A stretch of 64,000 bases of DNA from Geminicoccaceae bacterium (GCA_028285265.1 JANQPX010000079.1:1-64000); one strand, 5' to 3'. Shown: positions 43,368-53,385, numbered from the stretch's first letter. Numbers and translations: made by a program. Notes: generated by a model not told the origin, from the sequence alone.

Positions 43368-44579
43368 GTGTCCGAAGTCGTCCTCGACAAGTCCAACATC
43401 CATGTCCTGCATTCTGCGCCATCTGCGGATCAGCCTCGCTGGGAACGGCCTGCGATCACGTCGACGCTGGTCTCGAAACCCTATCTTAGTCCTAAGGCCA
43501 TGGCCTATGTCCAAGAGGTTCTCGAGTCCGGTTGGTGGGGATATGGCCCCGTCTCCAAGGATCTCCAATCCGAAGTCGAAAAACTTTATGACCTGAAGCA
43601 ACAGGCATTGGCGACATCCAGCTGTACCGCCGCCATGCACCTGGCCCTTCGCGCGTTCGGCGTCGGCCCCGGGGATGAAGTGATTGTTCCCGCCTTCACC
43701 TATGTATCGACGGCGATCGTTGCAACCTATTGTGGGGCTGAACCTGTCTTCGCCGATGTCGATCCTGCGTCGCTCGTGATCACGCGTGAGACAGTCGAAC
43801 CTCTTTTGACTGACCGGACGAAGGCGATTATCGCCATGCATTATGCCGGTCCTCCTGCCGATTTCGACCCGATTCGGGACTTGGTGAAGGACAAAAACAT
43901 CACCGTCATCGAAGATGCTGCCCATGCTTTTGGGTCAATTCGAGATGGCGAACCCGTCGGCGCCAAAGCAGACTTTGCCGCCTTTAGTTTCGCGCCGACG
44001 AAACAGATTGCCAGTAGCAATGGCGGCATTCTCTTGTTCAAGGATGCTGAGCGGCGTTCAGAAATCGATCAGCTCGCTTTCCTCGGCCTTGCTGTCGACA
44101 CCTTCGGGCGAACCGTTGCCAAAGGCGTCAGCCCTGTACAGGAAGTCGTTAGGCTTGGCAACAAATATAAGGGGGATGATCTAGCATCTGCCGTCGCCAT
44201 CGCCGCCATCGAGCGGCTGGACGAGATCGTTGAATATCGGGGTGCTCTGGTCGACCGGTTCTATGAACGCCTCAGCGATGTCAAAGATGTGCAGCTTCAG
44301 CCTCGGCCGGAGAATAGCAAGATCTCTTGGTACATCATGCCGATCCGCGTTCCAGCTGAGAAGCGTGATGCCTTACGAGCCCATCTAGCGAATGCTGGCA
44401 TCGGCAACACGGTGCACTATCCCAATCTCCGGGAACAAAAGGCCTTCTTACCGTTCACAGGGGATGCACCGGTGACCGCAGAAGAAGCGAGACGGGTGAT
44501 CAGTTTGCCGCTGCACGAATCGGTCACGCTGGACGAGGTGAACCGGATCTGTGACGAGATCTCGACGTTTTTTCGATAG
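43368..44579 (+). CDS. DegT/DnrJ/EryC1-type sugar aminotransferase (PLP-dependent)
   Basis: About 403 residues, fold-type I aminotransferase of the ArnB/DegT group. GDEVIVPAFTYVSTAIVATYCGAEPVFADVD, VIEDAAHAFGS and FSFAPTKQIASSNGG, with PLP-binding K212, are typical. It transfers an amino group to a nucleotide-activated keto-sugar for surface polysaccharides. GTG at 43368 with GGGA 7 bases upstream is preferred to a TTG at 43320. It is divergent from the PASTA gene. No other sugar-nucleotide gene is adjacent. Confidence 0.85.
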   Translation: MSEVVLDKSNIHVLHSAPSADQPRWERPAITSTLVSKPYLSPKAMAYVQEVLESGWWGYGPVSKDLQSEVEKLYDLKQQALATSSCTAAMHLALRAFGVGPGDEVIVPAFTYVSTAIVATYCGAEPVFADVDPASLVITRETVEPLLTDRTKAIIAMHYAGPPADFDPIRDLVKDKNITVIEDAAHAFGSIRDGEPVGAKADFAAFSFAPTKQIASSNGGILLFKDAERRSEIDQLAFLGLAVDTFGRTVAKGVSPVQEVVRLGNKYKGDDLASAVAIAAIERLDEIVEYRGALVDRFYERLSDVKDVQLQPRPENSKISWYIMPIRVPAEKRDALRAHLANAGIGNTVHYPNLREQKAFLPFTGDAPVTAEEARRVISLPLHESVTLDEVNRICDEISTFFR

Positions 44580-44606
44580 ATCGTCAACGTGAGGGCTTAG
44601 GAAAAT

Positions 44607-47222
44607 CTAGCGAAGGGCAATCACCTCGGCGGACGTGCTGGGCCGGTGCACAGCTCTGCGCCGTAGACGGTGCGTCGCAGCCGGTGGTTGGCGGATGGAT
44701 TGCTCAATTCGGCCATTGAACGCCGAGAAGGTCTGCTCGAACTGGCCAACCGTCATCGGTTGGCCAACGAGAAAGCCTTGAACTTCATCACAGCCTTCAC
44801 TTTCCAAGAAAGCCAACTGCTCCTTGGTTTCGACCCCTTCCGCACAAATCCGCATACCAAGACTGTGGCCAAGTTCGACGACGGCACGAACGATCTCTTC
44901 GGCCCGTGGTCGCTTGCGGACATCCCTGACGAAAGATTGGTCAATTTTGATTTTGTCGAATGGAAAGCGTAGCAAATAGCTTAAACCTGAATAATGTGTT
45001 CCAAAGTCGTCCATCACAATACGGACGCCGCGATTTTTGAGTTCGCTTAGTGTCGATACCGCGGCTTCCGTATTGCGCATGAGAACGCCTTCGGTGATCT
45101 CGAGCTCAATACGTTCTGCCTCAACACCGGTCTCGGCGAGACATCGTTCCACCATCGAAACGACGTCATGATGCTTGAACTGAACCGGCGATACATTGAG
45201 CGAAACTGTCAGGCCGGGCCATCGCGCAGCTTGGCGGCAAGCGGCGAGAAGAACCCATTCGCCGACATTGAGAATGAGCCCGGTTTCTTCCGCGATGCTG
45301 ATAAAAACATCGGGGAGGATGAGCCGCCGATTGGGCAGGCGCCAGCGTAACAAGGCTTCGGCGCCGAAGATCCGAGCCCCCTTTAAATCTAGTTTCGGCT
45401 GATAAAACAGCTCGAATTCATCCCGTGCCAAGGCGGCGCGGAGCCCTCGTTCGATCTTTTTTCGTTGGTGAAGGAAAGCGTCCATGCCTGCTTCATAGAA
45501 CTTGTAGGCATTTCGTCCTTCCTCTTTGGCACGGTACAGCGCGATATCAGCCTTTTGCAGCAAGCGTTCGGGCGTTGCGCGTTCACTGTTAGCGACGGCA
45601 ACCCCAATGCTTGCAGTGACCAGGACTTCGTGGCCGCCGAGATTATAGGGTCTGGTGATCGACTTTAAGAGGCGGCGACAAAGTTGATGAGCGCCGTCGG
45701 GCTGATCGATCGCGGTCTGTACGATCGCGAATTCGTCACCGCCGATGCGGGCCACGGTATCGGTGTCGCGGACGGCTCCACGCAACCTTTCCGCGCAGCC
45801 CCTGATCAAAGAGTCGCCGGCGGAATGGCCAAGCGTGTCATTGATTTCCTTGAACCGATCGAGATCGATGCAAAGCACGGCCGCCTTGCCGCCGCTTTGG
45901 CCGACCACGTCGACAGCTTCTGCCATCCGCTTGAGGAGTTGAGCGCGATTGGGGAGGCCAGTGAGACTGTCATGCCAGGCGAGGTGCTTGATCTGCCGAT
46001 TCGCTTCGATTTCTGAGGTGATGTCCGTCGCTGTTCCACGAAATCCCTGAAAGACATTGCGTACGGAGTAGAAGGGTTTGCCAGCGACCCGGAGCGTTTT
46101 TTTCTGCCCCTTTGCATCGAGATATCGACAGAGAAAGTCTCTGAAATGCTTTTGGCCTTTGAGGTCTTGCTGGAAGCGCTTGATCTCTTTGATGCCCCCT
46201 ATCGGGCGCAAGAGGTCGCTGATCGGTTTCTTGATGACCTTGTCGGTCGACGTGCCTGTCGAAATCGCGAACTGCTCCGAAAGAAAGCTGAGCTCGCCGC
46301 TCGCATTGGTTTCCCAAATCCAATCCGAGCTGGCATCCGCGACGTCACGGAAGCGATTTTCGCTATTCTTCATTTTCCGCGTGGATATGCGGACTTGCCA
46401 GAGCAGTAGCCAGGTCAAGACGAGGATCGCGGCAACGCCCATGCCGAGTGCCGGTGCGACACTCTTCAGGAACTTCTGGCCGGGTTGAAAAGGGGTCCAA
46501 TTGAGGATGCCGATGGACTCACCGTTGGGTGATGTCAACGGCAAAGATGCGCCGCCCTTGATGATCTCGGCCGCCTCACCGCTCATATCAAGGGTGATCC
46601 CCTGCAGATAGGGGCTGTCCATAAGGTTCCGGACGGCCATCGGCGTCAGGCGTTTTCCGAGGATGACGACAACGCGCTCACCTCTGGCCATTTTGATCTT
46701 TGCGTTTTGCTCCAACGAAACGGCGCAGACCGCGACCATGACAATGGACTGATCAAGCATTAACAACCCGGTAATGGCCTCGGGTTTCTGCCAGCCTGTC
46801 CGGCGCGCCCGTTCGATCATCCTTGCGAGGCCAGCGCCGAAGATATCCTCTCCTCGTCGTATCGCCGTACGCCCATCAACCTGACTATAGACCGTCTCAT
46901 TCTCGCGATTGATGACCATACTGATGTCGTAGCCGTGCTTGTCATGCACGTAATAGCTGAGGTTGGACCCCGCCCAGTTTTCACTAAAGGCTATGTCCAA
47001 ATGGCGCACGGCATCATTTCGCCAGCTGAAGTCTCTTGCCACTAGGCCAATGCGTTCGAGCTCCTCTTCGAGGATGGCCTCGGCCGACAGAATCGAATGC
47101 TCGGCAGCGATTTGATCTTGCTGAGCGGCGCTATACCAAACAAAGCCGGCAAGTGCGGTCATTGAGAAGGCTACGAATGCGCAAACAGGCAATAGTATTT
47201 TATCGTTGATAACAAATCGCAC
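44607..47222 (-). CDS. Membrane c-di-GMP protein: CHASE4-PAS-GGDEF-EAL
   Basis: 871 residues. An N-terminal transmembrane helix (about 9-29), a periplasmic CHASE4-type sensor (about 35-255, with GYDISMVINRENETVYSQVDG), a second helix (about 270-290), PAS (about 305-430), GGDEF (about 440-600) and EAL (about 610-850). Both catalytic motifs are intact: GGDEF at 494-498 and EAL at 622-624, with DDFGTHYSGLSYL and FDKIKIDQSFV also present. It could therefore synthesise or degrade c-di-GMP; the direction cannot be told. It is convergent with the aminotransferase gene (27-base gap) and transcribed alone. Confidence 0.93.
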   Translation of the reverse strand: MRFVINDKILLPVCAFVAFSMTALAGFVWYSAAQQDQIAAEHSILSAEAILEEELERIGLVARDFSWRNDAVRHLDIAFSENWAGSNLSYYVHDKHGYDISMVINRENETVYSQVDGRTAIRRGEDIFGAGLARMIERARRTGWQKPEAITGLLMLDQSIVMVAVCAVSLEQNAKIKMARGERVVVILGKRLTPMAVRNLMDSPYLQGITLDMSGEAAEIIKGGASLPLTSPNGESIGILNWTPFQPGQKFLKSVAPALGMGVAAILVLTWLLLWQVRISTRKMKNSENRFRDVADASSDWIWETNASGELSFLSEQFAISTGTSTDKVIKKPISDLLRPIGGIKEIKRFQQDLKGQKHFRDFLCRYLDAKGQKKTLRVAGKPFYSVRNVFQGFRGTATDITSEIEANRQIKHLAWHDSLTGLPNRAQLLKRMAEAVDVVGQSGGKAAVLCIDLDRFKEINDTLGHSAGDSLIRGCAERLRGAVRDTDTVARIGGDEFAIVQTAIDQPDGAHQLCRRLLKSITRPYNLGGHEVLVTASIGVAVANSERATPERLLQKADIALYRAKEEGRNAYKFYEAGMDAFLHQRKKIERGLRAALARDEFELFYQPKLDLKGARIFGAEALLRWRLPNRRLILPDVFISIAEETGLILNVGEWVLLAACRQAARWPGLTVSLNVSPVQFKHHDVVSMVERCLAETGVEAERIELEITEGVLMRNTEAAVSTLSELKNRGVRIVMDDFGTHYSGLSYLLRFPFDKIKIDQSFVRDVRKRPRAEEIVRAVVELGHSLGMRICAEGVETKEQLAFLESEGCDEVQGFLVGQPMTVGQFEQTFSAFNGRIEQSIRQPPAATHRLRRRAVHRPSTSAEVIALR

Positions 47223-47478
47223 CAGATTCCCCCGGACGAACCATTTACCGCTATCGTTCGCTCAGGAGGTTGTACAGAAAAACTTCACAATCAATTGGAA
47301 TTGAATTGCATATTAAACCTAAAGGAGACTGCGTTTCGGGACTGATAATGTAATGGTATTGAAATTCACCCTCAATATTTGTCGTTTTCTAGGAATTTGC
47401 TGGAGATTCGCCGGCGGCTGGGTGCGGCGAGAGGGGCGCGCGTTCGCCCGTCATCGGACGTGACGGCGACGAAAGTTC

Positions 47479-49362
47479 CTACGAACGATGGGGACGCGTT
47501 GGCGATTCGAGGTCGAAGAGCGACGAGAGTTCGCTCAACATGACGCCGCCTAACTGCTCGGGATCGGAGATGGTGACGGCTCGCCGATAGTAGCGCGTGA
47601 CGTCATGGCCAATGCCGATGGCAAGCAGCTCGACGGGCGAGCGTTGCTCGATCCATTCGATGACTTGGCGCAAATGCTGTTCGAGATAGTTGCCGGAGTT
47701 CGAGGAGAGTGTGCTATCGTCGACAGGCGCGCCATCGGAGATAACCATGAGAATGCGCCGTTGCTCCGGTCGAACAAGCACGCGCTGGTGAGCCCAAAGG
47801 ATCGCTTCGCCGTCGATGTTCTCTTTCAAGAGCCCTTCGCGAAGCATCAGTCCCAGAGATCGCCTTGACCGGCGCCAGGGACTGTCGGCAGCCTTATAGA
47901 TGATATGGCGAAGATCATTGAGCCGACCTGGGTTGGGTCGCTTGCCTTCTCTCAGCCATTGCTCGCGGCTTTGCCCGCCTTTCCAGCTGCGTGTCGTAAA
48001 GCCAAGGATCTCAACTTTGACGCCACAGCGTTCCAGCGTCCGCACGAGGATGTCAGCGCACATGGCGGCGACAGCAATCGGACGGCCGCGCATTGAACCG
48101 GAATTGTCGATCAGCAGCGTCACCACGGTGTCGCGAAAATCGATGTCCGACTCCATCTTATAGGTGAGGGCTTGTTCCGGGTTGACCACGACTCGGGTCA
48201 GCCTCGCTGTGTCGAGAATTCCCTCTTCGAGATCGAACTCCCAAGACCGTGTCTGCTGGGCGAGTAGCCGGCGTTGCAATCGATTAGCCATACGGCCGAT
48301 CATGCCTTGAAATCGCGTCAGCTGCTGGTCGAGCTGATGGCGGAGTCGGCCCAGCTCGACAGGGCTGCATAGGTCGTCGGCATCGATGACTTCATCGAAT
48401 GCGGTGGTAAAGACGCGATAAGCAAGTGCCTCGCCGCCTGGCGGAATATAGGTCGGCGTATCGAAAGGCTCTTCGGCACCTTGGTCGTCTTCGGCTCCGG
48501 CCTCAGCGGTCGCTTGCTCCATTTGCTCTTCAGACGTGCCGGATTCCGCTTGTTCATCAAAGCTTGTGGTCTGGTCGCGCTCGCTTGCAAGCGGTGGCTC
48601 GGCGTCCTCGGCGTCGCCATCGCCCGCCCCATCTTCTGGCGTCTCTTGGTCTTCTCCCTGGTTCTCGTCGTCCGTATCGTCATCGCCATTCGCGGGGTCA
48701 TGGAGATCCTCAGCCAAGCCCAGATCGCTCAGCATATCGCGCACTTTGAGGGCAAAGGCTTCCTGATCGGCCAAGGCTGCCTTGAGTCCCGACCAATCTC
48801 GGCCCGTTCGGCTTTCCAGCCAACTTCGCCAGTTGTCGAGAAAACTACGGTCCGCCTTGGCGAGCTTAAAGCCTAACAGGGCTTCGCGAGCCAAGAGGTC
48901 CACGGCTTCGGCGAGGCCAGGGTCCTCAATCCCAGGGCTTGCTGACGCGAGCGGTCGCTGGGAGCGTTCGGCGTGAGCACTGGCGAGATTGGCCGCGACA
49001 CCGGTCATGCGGCTAGCGCCGAGCGCTTCGACTCGCACCTGTTCGAGCGCTTCGAAAATTGCTGATGTGAGTTCGCCGTGGGGGCAAAGGCGCTGGTGAA
49101 CACCTGGATTGTGGTGCTTGAGCTTGAGGGCGAGGCTATCTCCGATCCCCCGCACCCGTGCGAGATCATGGTCGCCGAGGCTTCGTCTTGGAAGTGGCAG
49201 CCGAACGTTCGGCTGACTCGTGTCGGCAGCATTCGCGCCACTGCCTTTGGCATCGCCCGAGCGGAATGTAACGGCCAGGTCAGCACGATCCGCCACCGCA
49301 CGACAGGTCGCTGCAACGACCCGCTGGAATTGATCACTACGCTCTTTGTCGCCGGTGCTCAC
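47479..49362 (-). CDS. cobT: Cobaltochelatase subunit CobT
   Basis: 627 residues. The N-terminal part has TFRSGDAKG and a central acidic low-complexity stretch (about 215-310, rich in Asp/Glu/Gln). The C-terminal von Willebrand A-type domain has the metal-site motif LLIDNSGSMRGRPI (D419) and MVISDGAPVDDST. With CobS and CobN it inserts Co2+ into hydrogenobyrinic acid diamide in aerobic cobalamin synthesis. The start is GTG at 49362 with GGAG 7 bases upstream. It follows cobS by 16 bases; cobN is not in the window. Confidence 0.95.
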   Translation of the reverse strand: MSTGDKERSDQFQRVVAATCRAVADRADLAVTFRSGDAKGSGANAADTSQPNVRLPLPRRSLGDHDLARVRGIGDSLALKLKHHNPGVHQRLCPHGELTSAIFEALEQVRVEALGASRMTGVAANLASAHAERSQRPLASASPGIEDPGLAEAVDLLAREALLGFKLAKADRSFLDNWRSWLESRTGRDWSGLKAALADQEAFALKVRDMLSDLGLAEDLHDPANGDDDTDDENQGEDQETPEDGAGDGDAEDAEPPLASERDQTTSFDEQAESGTSEEQMEQATAEAGAEDDQGAEEPFDTPTYIPPGGEALAYRVFTTAFDEVIDADDLCSPVELGRLRHQLDQQLTRFQGMIGRMANRLQRRLLAQQTRSWEFDLEEGILDTARLTRVVVNPEQALTYKMESDIDFRDTVVTLLIDNSGSMRGRPIAVAAMCADILVRTLERCGVKVEILGFTTRSWKGGQSREQWLREGKRPNPGRLNDLRHIIYKAADSPWRRSRRSLGLMLREGLLKENIDGEAILWAHQRVLVRPEQRRILMVISDGAPVDDSTLSSNSGNYLEQHLRQVIEWIEQRSPVELLAIGIGHDVTRYYRRAVTISDPEQLGGVMLSELSSLFDLESPTRPHRS

Positions 49363-49378
49363 GTTTAACTCCGGCCGA

Positions 49379-50398
49379 TCAGCTCAATGTGACCTGCGCC
49401 GTGCTTTCCGGCAGCTCGACGCCAAAGCAGCGCTGGTAGTACTCGGCGATAATGGGGCGTTCGGCCTCGTCGCATTTGTTCAAGAAAGTGAGGCGGAACG
49501 AAAAGGCGACGTCATTGAAAATCTCGGCATTTTGTGCCCAGGTCATCACCGTCCTGGGCGACATGACCGTCGAAATGTCACCAGCGACGAAACCCGAGCG
49601 ACATAGATCGGCAAGGCTCACCATCTGCGCGATGACCGCCCGACCGTCTTGAGAGTTGTAGGCGGGACAACGGGCCGCAACGATCTCGACCTCGGCATCA
49701 TGCTCGAGATAGTTGAGCTGGGCTACGATATTCCAACGGTCGAGTTGGCCTTGGTTGATCTGTTGCGTTCCGTGATAGAGACCGCTGGTGTCACCAAGAC
49801 CGACGGTGTTGGCGGTGGCGAAAAGACGAAACGAGGGATGGGGTCGGATAACTTTGTTCTGGTCGAGGAGCGTCAGGCGTCCTTCAACTTCCAGGACACG
49901 CTGAATGACGAACATGACGTCTGGACGTCCCGCATCATACTCATCGAAGACCAGCGCAACCGGATTTTGCAAGGCCCAAGGCAGCATGCCTTCCTTGTAC
50001 TCGGTGATCTGCTTGCCGTCGCGCAAGACAATCGCGTCTTTGCCGACCAGGTCGATTCGGGAGATGTGGCTGTCAAGGTTGACGCGCACACAAGGCCAGT
50101 TGAGGCGGGCTGCCACCTGCTCGATATGGGTCGATTTGCCGGTGCCATGATATCCCTGGATCATCACGCGGCGGTTATAAGCAAAGCCGGCGAGGATGGC
50201 CAAGGTTGTGTCATGATCAAAGCGGTAGGCTTCGTCAATATCGGGAACATACTCGGTCGCCTGTGAGAAGGCCGGGACCTGTAGATCGGATTCGACGCCG
50301 AAGGTCTGGCCAACGGAAACCTTGATGTCCGGTAACCTGGGCAAATCGTCCAGGCCAGCTAACCTGCTCGATTCAGCCTCTGCCGACTCGTTCTGCAC
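49379..50398 (-). CDS. cobS: Cobaltochelatase subunit CobS (AAA+ ATPase)
   Basis: 339 residues, the MoxR-like AAA+ partner of CobT. The Walker A motif is GYHGTGKS, Walker B region ALVFDEYDAGRPDVMFVIQ, sensor region FATANTVGLGD. The N-terminus PDIKVSVGQTFGVESDLQVPAF is characteristic of CobS. CobS and CobT form the ring that drives cobalt insertion by CobN. The start is GTG at 50398, with GGGAGC upstream. It lies in the order J-domain gene, cobS, cobT that is common in alphaproteobacteria. Confidence 0.97.
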   Translation of the reverse strand: MQNESAEAESSRLAGLDDLPRLPDIKVSVGQTFGVESDLQVPAFSQATEYVPDIDEAYRFDHDTTLAILAGFAYNRRVMIQGYHGTGKSTHIEQVAARLNWPCVRVNLDSHISRIDLVGKDAIVLRDGKQITEYKEGMLPWALQNPVALVFDEYDAGRPDVMFVIQRVLEVEGRLTLLDQNKVIRPHPSFRLFATANTVGLGDTSGLYHGTQQINQGQLDRWNIVAQLNYLEHDAEVEIVAARCPAYNSQDGRAVIAQMVSLADLCRSGFVAGDISTVMSPRTVMTWAQNAEIFNDVAFSFRLTFLNKCDEAERPIIAEYYQRCFGVELPESTAQVTLS

Positions 50399-50433
50399 CG
50401 TATCTTGCTCCCAAGAAAAGCCGGATCATTGCT

Positions 50434-51027
50434 CTAAACGATCCGGTCACTGCCACGTAAGTAGGTATAGGCCTCGTTGATCAACTTCAACCGTTCTTCG
50501 GCGGCCTTGTCACCCTGATTGACATCCGGGTGATGCTTTTTGACAAGTTCTTTATAGCGCGCCTTCAATTCGTCAGGTGTTGCATCATGTTCAAGGCCCA
50601 TCACTTTGAGCATCTGCTCACGCTTACCAAACCTGCTGGTCGGGCGATCCCACTCTGATTTGGCTTCCGCACCGTCCATACCAGGACCGTTGGTCAGCAC
50701 TTCGAATGGGTCCTGCCAGCGCCAGCCATCGCCATGCTCGCCCCCGGATGAACCGATCTTCCATGTTGGTCGGTGCCAGGTGACGTCCTCGCGCAGATAG
50801 GATTCGATCTCATCTTGGCTCATGCCGGAGAAAAAATCCCAGCCGCGATTATAGTCTCGAACATGCTCGAGACAGAAAAAAAAGAAAGTCCTGAGATGCT
50901 CCCGTGACTTCGGTGCCCGATAGTCGCCGACCCGGTTGCAGCCTGGCCAATCGCAGACCCTATGGGCCTGCTCTTTTTGGCCGGGAAGCTCAAGGATAGC
51001 ATCTGCGCGTCGTCTTCGTTGGCTCAT
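50434..51027 (-). CDS. J-domain (DnaJ-family) protein
   Basis: 197 residues. An N-terminal segment with two CxxxxC/C-type pairs (CDWPGCNRVGDYRAP) and FFFFCLEHVRDYNRGWDFFSGM is typical of the group encoded upstream of cobS. The C-terminal J domain (about 137-195) has the HPD tripeptide at 166-168. J domains stimulate the ATPase of DnaK; the client of this group is unknown. It ends 35 bases before cobS and is presumably cotranscribed with it. Confidence 0.9.
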   Translation of the reverse strand: MSQRRRRADAILELPGQKEQAHRVCDWPGCNRVGDYRAPKSREHLRTFFFFCLEHVRDYNRGWDFFSGMSQDEIESYLREDVTWHRPTWKIGSSGGEHGDGWRWQDPFEVLTNGPGMDGAEAKSEWDRPTSRFGKREQMLKVMGLEHDATPDELKARYKELVKKHHPDVNQGDKAAEERLKLINEAYTYLRGSDRIV

Positions 51028-51355
51028 TCACGCACTATGGCGAGATGGTCCCGGGCGGGCAAGGCCCGAACCTTCCGGCAGGGCAGGTCTTGGCGAAAAA
51101 CGAACCAGGCCCCATCAGGTCTGATGACGTGAGGGGTGGGATCAGGCGCCTGGACAGGGCCAGATCGAGCGTTCGACGATCAACGACGTCTCGTCGACGG
51201 ATCTTGCAAATTGCTTGGGTGACACTTGCGCTCGACGGCAGCTTCCTTGGCGCGGAAGCTTGTCTTTGGTTGGGTGATCTGATGGTCGTCGGACACAGAA
51301 GCGGTCTATCTGACCGGCGATGCCGACAAGCATCGCCGGTAGAGCAGTTCGTCGC
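51028..51355 (-). other. Intergenic region with a perfect hairpin at 51314-51339
   Basis: CCGGCGATG (51314-51322) and CATCGCCGG (51331-51339) form a nine-pair perfect stem with an eight-base loop, 17 bases after the stop of the XRE regulator. There is no T-run, so it may be a weak or Rho-assisted terminator. The rest (51028-51313) has no recognised gene and must contain the promoter of the J-domain/cobST operon. Confidence 0.5.
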
Positions 51356-51763
51356 TTAACGATTCTCGGGATCGGAGAGGGCGCGAGCAAGAGAGCAAAT
51401 CGCTTCCTGATGCTTCCGGGTCGGGATCCCGATAAAATTCCTGGCGAGCTCAAGCAACATGCGCTGCTGAGGTGTTGCCTTAAAGGCGTCGGAACTGTTC
51501 AAGCCGTCAAAGAAATAGCCGACATCGACGCCGAGTGCCTGAGCGATATGATAAAGGCGGCCAGCAGCAACGCGGTTGATCCCCTTTTCATACTTATGGG
51601 CCTGCTGATAAGTGACGCCGATCAGCTCGGCCATTTGCTGCTGAGTCAGCCCGAGCATAATACGGCGCTCGCGCATCCGGGCACCTACATGACGGTCGAT
51701 GTCCTGCGCTCGTGACCGACCAGGACCAGGGCTCGGGTTCGGCTTGACCATGACAGTCGCCAT
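51356..51763 (-). CDS. XRE-family (Cro/CI-type helix-turn-helix) regulator
   Basis: 135 residues. A clear HTH at about residues 27-80: RMRERRIMLGLTQQQMAELI followed by GVTYQQAHKYEKGINRV, then LYHIAQALGVDVGYFFDGL. The C-terminal 45 residues are a short extension typical of an alphaproteobacterial group of small XRE proteins found near cell-cycle and envelope genes. ATG at 51763 is preferred because GGAG lies 9 bases upstream; ATG at 51778 has its purines too close. It lies between bolA and the J-domain gene, which are neighbours in many relatives. Confidence 0.88.
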   Translation of the reverse strand: MATVMVKPNPSPGPGRSRAQDIDRHVGARMRERRIMLGLTQQQMAELIGVTYQQAHKYEKGINRVAAGRLYHIAQALGVDVGYFFDGLNSSDAFKATPQQRMLLELARNFIGIPTRKHQEAICSLARALSDPENR

Positions 51764-52142
51764 TTCGTTAATCTCCATCCCTCATGACACACAACGGGTT
51801 GACAACAACTGACCCCACGGGGCTTTGCCCGATTGTTCGGCTCTTTAACCCTCATGGAGTCCGGTCCCGAGCCTCTACTTCAAGTTACAGGCGAGACCTT
51901 TCTAAATCGTAAAGCGATGAACGCCTCTATAGCCTTCACGTGAGAAGACTATTGATAGAATTTTAGCTAAATTTCACGTAATCGCAATAGGAAAGTTCGT
52001 ACTGGTGGGCGCCTACCTCAACGTGCATGGCAAGAAATCGAAGAAAATCACACTGATATCGATGATTTCTTCATGCTGGAGTAGAACTTGACCGCCAGCA
52101 TGTGACCTGACCGATCGACCATCTATCTGGAAGTGAACAATC
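51764..52142. other. Divergent intergenic region between XRE regulator and bolA
   Basis: About 380 bases, AT-rich from 51930 to 52080. It must hold promoters for both genes, but I cannot place a convincing -35/-10 pair. No gene or RNA is visible. Confidence 0.5.
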
Positions 52143-52427
52143 ATGAGTGTAGCGGACAATATCAAGAAGAAGTTGACGGAAGCCTTGGCCCCGAGTCGTC
52201 TCGATCTAAGGGACGAATCGCACCTGCATGCCGGACATGCCGGTGCCCGACCAGAGGGGGAGAGTCATTTCCGACTTCTGGTGGTTAGTGACGCTTTTAA
52301 AAATCGCGGAAAAATAGAGCGTCAGCGGATGATCTATCAAATTCTAGGTGATCTGATGACAACCGACATCCATGCCCTCTCAATCAAGGCGTTGACGCCT
52401 GATGAGGAGAACAGCGCGTCGACATAG
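52143..52427 (+). CDS. bolA: BolA family protein
   Basis: 94 residues. The BolA fold motifs ESHFRLLVVSDAFKNRGKIERQRMIYQILGDLM and HALSIKALTPDE are clear. It keeps a His in the H-rich loop (DESHLHAGHAGA), a candidate ligand for a shared [2Fe-2S] cluster with a monothiol glutaredoxin. BolA proteins act in iron homeostasis and morphology. The start ATG at 52143 stands alone; it is convergent with the NDUFA9-like gene. Confidence 0.94.
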   Translation: MSVADNIKKKLTEALAPSRLDLRDESHLHAGHAGARPEGESHFRLLVVSDAFKNRGKIERQRMIYQILGDLMTTDIHALSIKALTPDEENSAST

Positions 52428-52437
52428 CCCTTTCGCG

Positions 52438-53385
52438 TCAAGACACCGTTTCGAACCGTTCGCCTTGATCACGGTGCCGGCCGAGATAGCTCGGCACGAT
52501 CAGCTCGATTGGTGTCGGCACCAAACCGAGGTCGGCAAGGGTAAGTGCGTCGTCGGCGACAACATTGTCGGTCTTTAACAGCTCTACCTGATCACGCGTG
52601 AGGGGCGGGACGGGCAGTAGCTCGAGGATGCGCGCTTGCAGTGACGCGAGGCCGAACGGCAAATCAACGAGGAGTCGCCTCTTGCCGATCACATCAAGCA
52701 TGTAGCGAAGAAGATCTTCAAAGCTGTAAACCTGTGGCCCTCCGATCTCATAGGTTTTGCCGGCGGTGCTGTCTTGGTGCAATGTCGCCATGACCGCATC
52801 AGCGACATCGCCGACATAGATCGGCTGAAACTGTGTTTTGCCGCCACCGATCAGAGGAAGTGCTGGTAGGAGGCGTGCCATACCGGCAAAGCGGTTAAAG
52901 AAGTCATCCTCAGGTCCGATCACGATGCTCGGCCTCAGAATAGCGGCCGAAGCGAAAGCTTCGCGCAATGTCGCTTCGCCTTTGGCTTTGCTCCTGGCAT
53001 AGGCACTTGATGAGGTTTCATCGGCGCCTATCGCGGATACATGAACCATTCGAGAGACACCGGCATCCGTCGCAGTTCGAGCGATCCTGGCAGGCAGCTC
53101 TCCATGAATTTCGTCAAAGCGCTGTCTTGAGGTTTCGTAGAGAATGCCGACCAAATTGACGACGGCGGTCGACCCCTCAACTAAGCGACGGATCGATGGC
53201 TCGTCCAGGTTGTCGAGGGGTTGGATCACGATCTGACCAACGTCGCCCGTTGGCTGCAGATGCCCCGCTAGACCAGGGGATCTGGTCACAACGCGAATGC
53301 GCCAATCGGCGGCGGCAAGTTTTCGAACCAGATGCCGGCCGATAAAGCCGGCACCACCGAAAATCGTGATCAAGCGCTCATCCAT
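52438..53385 (-). CDS. NDUFA9-like complex I-associated NAD(P)-binding protein (atypical SDR)
   Basis: About 315 residues. ITIFGGAGFIGRHLVRKLAAADW is the nucleotide-binding motif; VVNLVGILYETSRQRFDEIHGELPARIARTA and IGPEDDFFNRFAGMARLLPALPLIGGGKTQFQPIYVGDVA are the typical features of the NDUFA9 family. In mitochondria the homologue is an accessory subunit of respiratory complex I; bacterial copies may assist quinone synthesis or complex I. ATG at 53385 is chosen because AGGGAG is 7 bases upstream. It is often next to tRNA-Leu in relatives, as here. Confidence 0.9.
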   Translation of the reverse strand: MDERLITIFGGAGFIGRHLVRKLAAADWRIRVVTRSPGLAGHLQPTGDVGQIVIQPLDNLDEPSIRRLVEGSTAVVNLVGILYETSRQRFDEIHGELPARIARTATDAGVSRMVHVSAIGADETSSSAYARSKAKGEATLREAFASAAILRPSIVIGPEDDFFNRFAGMARLLPALPLIGGGKTQFQPIYVGDVADAVMATLHQDSTAGKTYEIGGPQVYSFEDLLRYMLDVIGKRRLLVDLPFGLASLQARILELLPVPPLTRDQVELLKTDNVVADDALTLADLGLVPTPIELIVPSYLGRHRDQGERFETVS

